64,000 nucleotides of DNA from Acidobacteriota bacterium. GTDB lineage: Bacteria; Acidobacteriota; Terriglobia; Bryobacterales; Bryobacteraceae. Location: assembly GCA_025353165.1 (NCBI GenBank), contig JANXRE010000071.1, positions 1 through 64,000 of the forward strand, given 5' to 3'. Position numbers and translations under genes: made by a program. Shown here one piece after another: positions 62,009 to 64,000 of the stretch (position 1 is the first letter of the stretch; each line of letters starts with the position of its first letter). The notes beneath the pieces were generated by a model. It was not told the origin of the DNA, did not search any database, and saw only the letters and a program-made list of their open reading frames with translations.

Positions 62009-63226
62009 ATGCCGGAATGGAATCTTAAATACGCGGATTCGCGCGGTGAAATCCACCAGCAGATCGCGGTGGCGAACAGCGAGCGCGAACTGCGCGACCG
62101 TTACTCGGCGCAGGGTTTCCTCATTTACTCGATGAAGCCCCGCGGAGAAGCCGCCGCCGCCATCGGCGGGCGAAAGAAGAAGCTCGATCTCGAGAAGTTT
62201 CTCATCTTCAATCAGCAGTTCGTTACGCTCATCAAGGCAGGGCTGCCCATCCTGAAATCGCTGGACCTGCTGGCCGACCGCCTGACGGATCCGAAGCTGG
62301 GACCCCATGTCTCCGGCGTCCGCGACGAAGTCCGCACGGGCACGGTCCTGTCCGAGGCATTCGCCAAGCAGGGAGTCTTCCCGCCCATCTACGTCACAAC
62401 CGTCCTGGCGGGCGAGAAATCGGGCTCTCTGGCCGAAGTTCTGGACCGGTACATCAGTTACCAGCGGCTGACCCTGTCGGTTCGCAAAAAAGTCATGGTT
62501 TCGCTGATCTACCCCACCGTCCTGATGGTGCTGGTGATCTGCCTGATGGTGTTCCTGATCACCTTCGTGGTGCCGAATTTCGCGCAGTTGTATAACAGCA
62601 TGAACGCGCAACTGCCTGAGATGACCCAGATCCTGATCGCGGTGGGGACGACGGCTCGCGGCTACATCCTCGTGATGGTCGCGGCGGTAGTTGGCGCGGT
62701 CGTGGCGTTCCGGTTTTGGCTGCGGACCGATGGCGGCCGGACGGGGTGGGACCGCATCAAGCTCCGGACTCCGGGGATCGGAGAGGTCTGGATCAAGTAT
62801 CAAGTCGCGCAGTTCTCGCGCGTGCTCTCCACGCTGCTGGTCGGCGGCATACCGTTGATCCAGGCGCTGGAGACCGCATCGCAATCGCTCGGATCGCCGC
62901 TGATCGAAAAGGCGCTCGCCGCCGCGCGGAAATCGGTGAAGGAGGGGCAGACGTTATCTTCGTCGCTGACCGCGACGAAAATTTTCCCCGCCCTTTCGAC
63001 CGATATGATCGAGGTGGGAGAATCCACCGGCGCGCTTCCGCAAATGCTGAACAGCGTGGCGGAGTTTTTTGACGAGGACGTCAACACCCGCATCGGCGCG
63101 ACACTGGCGCTGATTGAGCCGGCCATTATGATCTTCATGGGCATTTTCGTGGCGTTCGTGCTGCTGGCGCTGTATCTGCCGATCTTCTCGCTGGCCGACT
63201 CGGCCGGAAGGCCCGGAGGAACATAG
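62009..63226 (+). CDS. pilC: Type IV pilus/type II secretion inner-membrane platform protein
   Basis: 405 residues. Two T2SSF domains are visible (FNQQFVTLIKAGLPILKSLDLLADR, then AQFSRVLSTLLVGGIPLIQALETASQSL) with transmembrane helices near 170-190, 220-240 and 375-395. ALxxGxPGxxALE-type motifs and VVPNFAQLYNSMNAQLP are characteristic of PilC/GspF. It anchors the assembly ATPase at the inner membrane. The pilB-like gene starts two bases after its stop. Confidence 0.93.
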   Translation: MPEWNLKYADSRGEIHQQIAVANSERELRDRYSAQGFLIYSMKPRGEAAAAIGGRKKKLDLEKFLIFNQQFVTLIKAGLPILKSLDLLADRLTDPKLGPHVSGVRDEVRTGTVLSEAFAKQGVFPPIYVTTVLAGEKSGSLAEVLDRYISYQRLTLSVRKKVMVSLIYPTVLMVLVICLMVFLITFVVPNFAQLYNSMNAQLPEMTQILIAVGTTARGYILVMVAAVVGAVVAFRFWLRTDGGRTGWDRIKLRTPGIGEVWIKYQVAQFSRVLSTLLVGGIPLIQALETASQSLGSPLIEKALAAARKSVKEGQTLSSSLTATKIFPALSTDMIEVGESTGALPQMLNSVAEFFDEDVNTRIGATLALIEPAIMIFMGIFVAFVLLALYLPIFSLADSAGRPGGT

Positions 63227-63228
63227 CC

Positions 63229-64000
63229 ATGGCGACCGACCGCCTCACCCTCACCGATCCGCTGCAGGAAATCGAACAGTCGCGCAAACTCGCGGCGCGG
63301 TACCGCTGCGAATTCGTGGACCTGCGCGAGCAGCGCATCAACCCCGACCTGTTCCACTCGGTGCCGGTGGACCTCATGTTCCGCTACAACTTCGTGCCGA
63401 TGGACGCGCAGAACGGCACGCTGGATATCGCGCTGGCCGATCCGCGCAATCTGAACCTGATCGACGAGCTGTCGATCCTGCTGGGCAAGAAACTGCGCGT
63501 GAAGGTGGCGACACTTTCGCAGATTTCCGACCTGCTTAAGAAGAGCGAGCAGTCGCAGCGCGTGCTCGAAGAAGTGACCGAGGGTTTCGCGCTCGACGTG
63601 GTGGGCGACGACGAGAACTCGGACGAGACGCTATCGATCGACAAGCTGACGGCGCAGGACAGCGACATCGCGCCGGTGATTAAGCTGGTGGACACGACAA
63701 TCTTCAACGCGCTTGAGCGGCGGGCGTCGGATATCCACATCGAAACGCGCGATCAGGAAGTCGCCATCAAGTACCGCATCGACGGCGTGCTGCACTACGC
63801 CATGCCTCCGATCTCGAAGGACTGGCACTCCATGATCCTCTCGCGCATCAAGGTGATGAGCGAGCTGGATATCGCCGAGCGCCGCGTGCCGCAGGACGGG
63901 CGTTTTCGAGTCCGCTACAAGGGCCGCCTGATCGACTTCCGCGTTTCCATCATGCCGACTATTCACGGCGAAGACGCCGTGCTCCGCGTGCTCGACAAGG
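63229..64000 (+). CDS. pilB: Type IV pilus assembly ATPase PilB/GspE, 5' part
   Basis: The first 257 residues are present and the window ends inside the gene. The GspE/PilB N-terminal domain (about 15-150: VDLREQRINPDLFHSVPVDLMFRYNFVPM, LDIALADPRNLNLIDEL) leads into the core ATPase (APVIKLVDTTIFNALERRASDIHIETRDQEVAIKYRIDGVL). RIKVMSELDIAERRVPQDGRF and RVSIMPTIHGEDAVLRVLD follow. Walker A lies beyond the edge. It powers pilus extension or type II secretion with PilC. Confidence 0.94.
   Translation, partial: MATDRLTLTDPLQEIEQSRKLAARYRCEFVDLREQRINPDLFHSVPVDLMFRYNFVPMDAQNGTLDIALADPRNLNLIDELSILLGKKLRVKVATLSQISDLLKKSEQSQRVLEEVTEGFALDVVGDDENSDETLSIDKLTAQDSDIAPVIKLVDTTIFNALERRASDIHIETRDQEVAIKYRIDGVLHYAMPPISKDWHSMILSRIKVMSELDIAERRVPQDGRFRVRYKGRLIDFRVSIMPTIHGEDAVLRVLDK

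Overview
The window looks like chromosome from an acidobacterium of the Solibacteres/Bryobacter type, probably a soil metagenome assembly. I infer this from several traits: an Oar-like TonB receptor with an N-terminal carboxypeptidase-regulatory-like domain, a PadR regulator next to an ADOP (acidobacterial duplicated orphan permease) gene, abundant secreted sialidase-like, amidohydrolase and PQQ proteins, an FGE-type Ser/Thr kinase, high G+C, and tightly packed operons with ATGA start/stop overlaps. No rRNA gene, complete tRNA gene or CRISPR array was seen.

Layout. 0.2-14.1 kb: sugar and sugar-acid catabolism. A minus-strand operon carries a redoxin-sialidase fusion, an MFS transporter, an unrecognised Rossmann-like enzyme, a KdsB-like CMP-ulosonate synthetase and a DapA/NanA-family aldolase, with a divergent IclR regulator. 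Next come a second sialidase and a six-gene operon (zinc dehydrogenase, SIS isomerase, NAD epimerase, YjbQ, amidohydrolase, PfkB kinase) with a divergent LacI regulator. The TonB receptor at 14.2-17.4 kb follows the LacI gene and has a perfect 10-bp palindrome in front of it, so it may belong to the same regulon.

17.4-33.0 kb: a decayed mobile island. It holds phage-like small proteins, a DUF3489 protein, a broken tyrosine integrase, transposase and TonB-receptor debris, an intact IS66-type element with 20-bp inverted ends that truncates a phage-type primase, and an isolated tRNA 3' end. Its cargo (20.6-30.1 kb) includes the two glycosyltransferase families known from arsenosugar neighbourhoods (TIGR04282 and TIGR04283), a reductase, a sterol-desaturase-like protein, a DUF547 membrane protein, a MerA/Lpd-like flavoprotein, a HAD hydrolase, a nucleoside hydrolase and an MtnK-like kinase. 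This is the best candidate for an undescribed pathway.

33.1-42.7 kb: five co-directional genes behind one promoter with a perfect inverted-repeat operator. They encode a secreted repeat protein, a caspase-fold protease, a TPR-like protein, a Ser/Thr kinase with a C-terminal FGE domain, and a PEGA-repeat membrane protein. The kinase has an in-frame amber codon at residue 88, so this putative signalling or cell-fate module may be broken here.

42.7-44.2 kb is another scar: an adhesin fragment ended by an orphan copy of the IS end, and a hypothetical gene with an in-frame TAG. 44.2-64 kb is mostly ordinary chromosome: malic enzyme, DoxX-like protein, amidohydrolase, NifU-like scaffold, ADOP and toxin remnants, NUDIX, ceramidase-like protein, sugar isomerase and enolase-superfamily genes, a PQQ/cytochrome dehydrogenase, tyrS-folP-lolA, and the start of a pilC-pilB locus. 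A palindromic repeat with the core GCACGCACGAGTGCGTGC occurs four times, three of them directly at the 5' ends of genes in the sense orientation.
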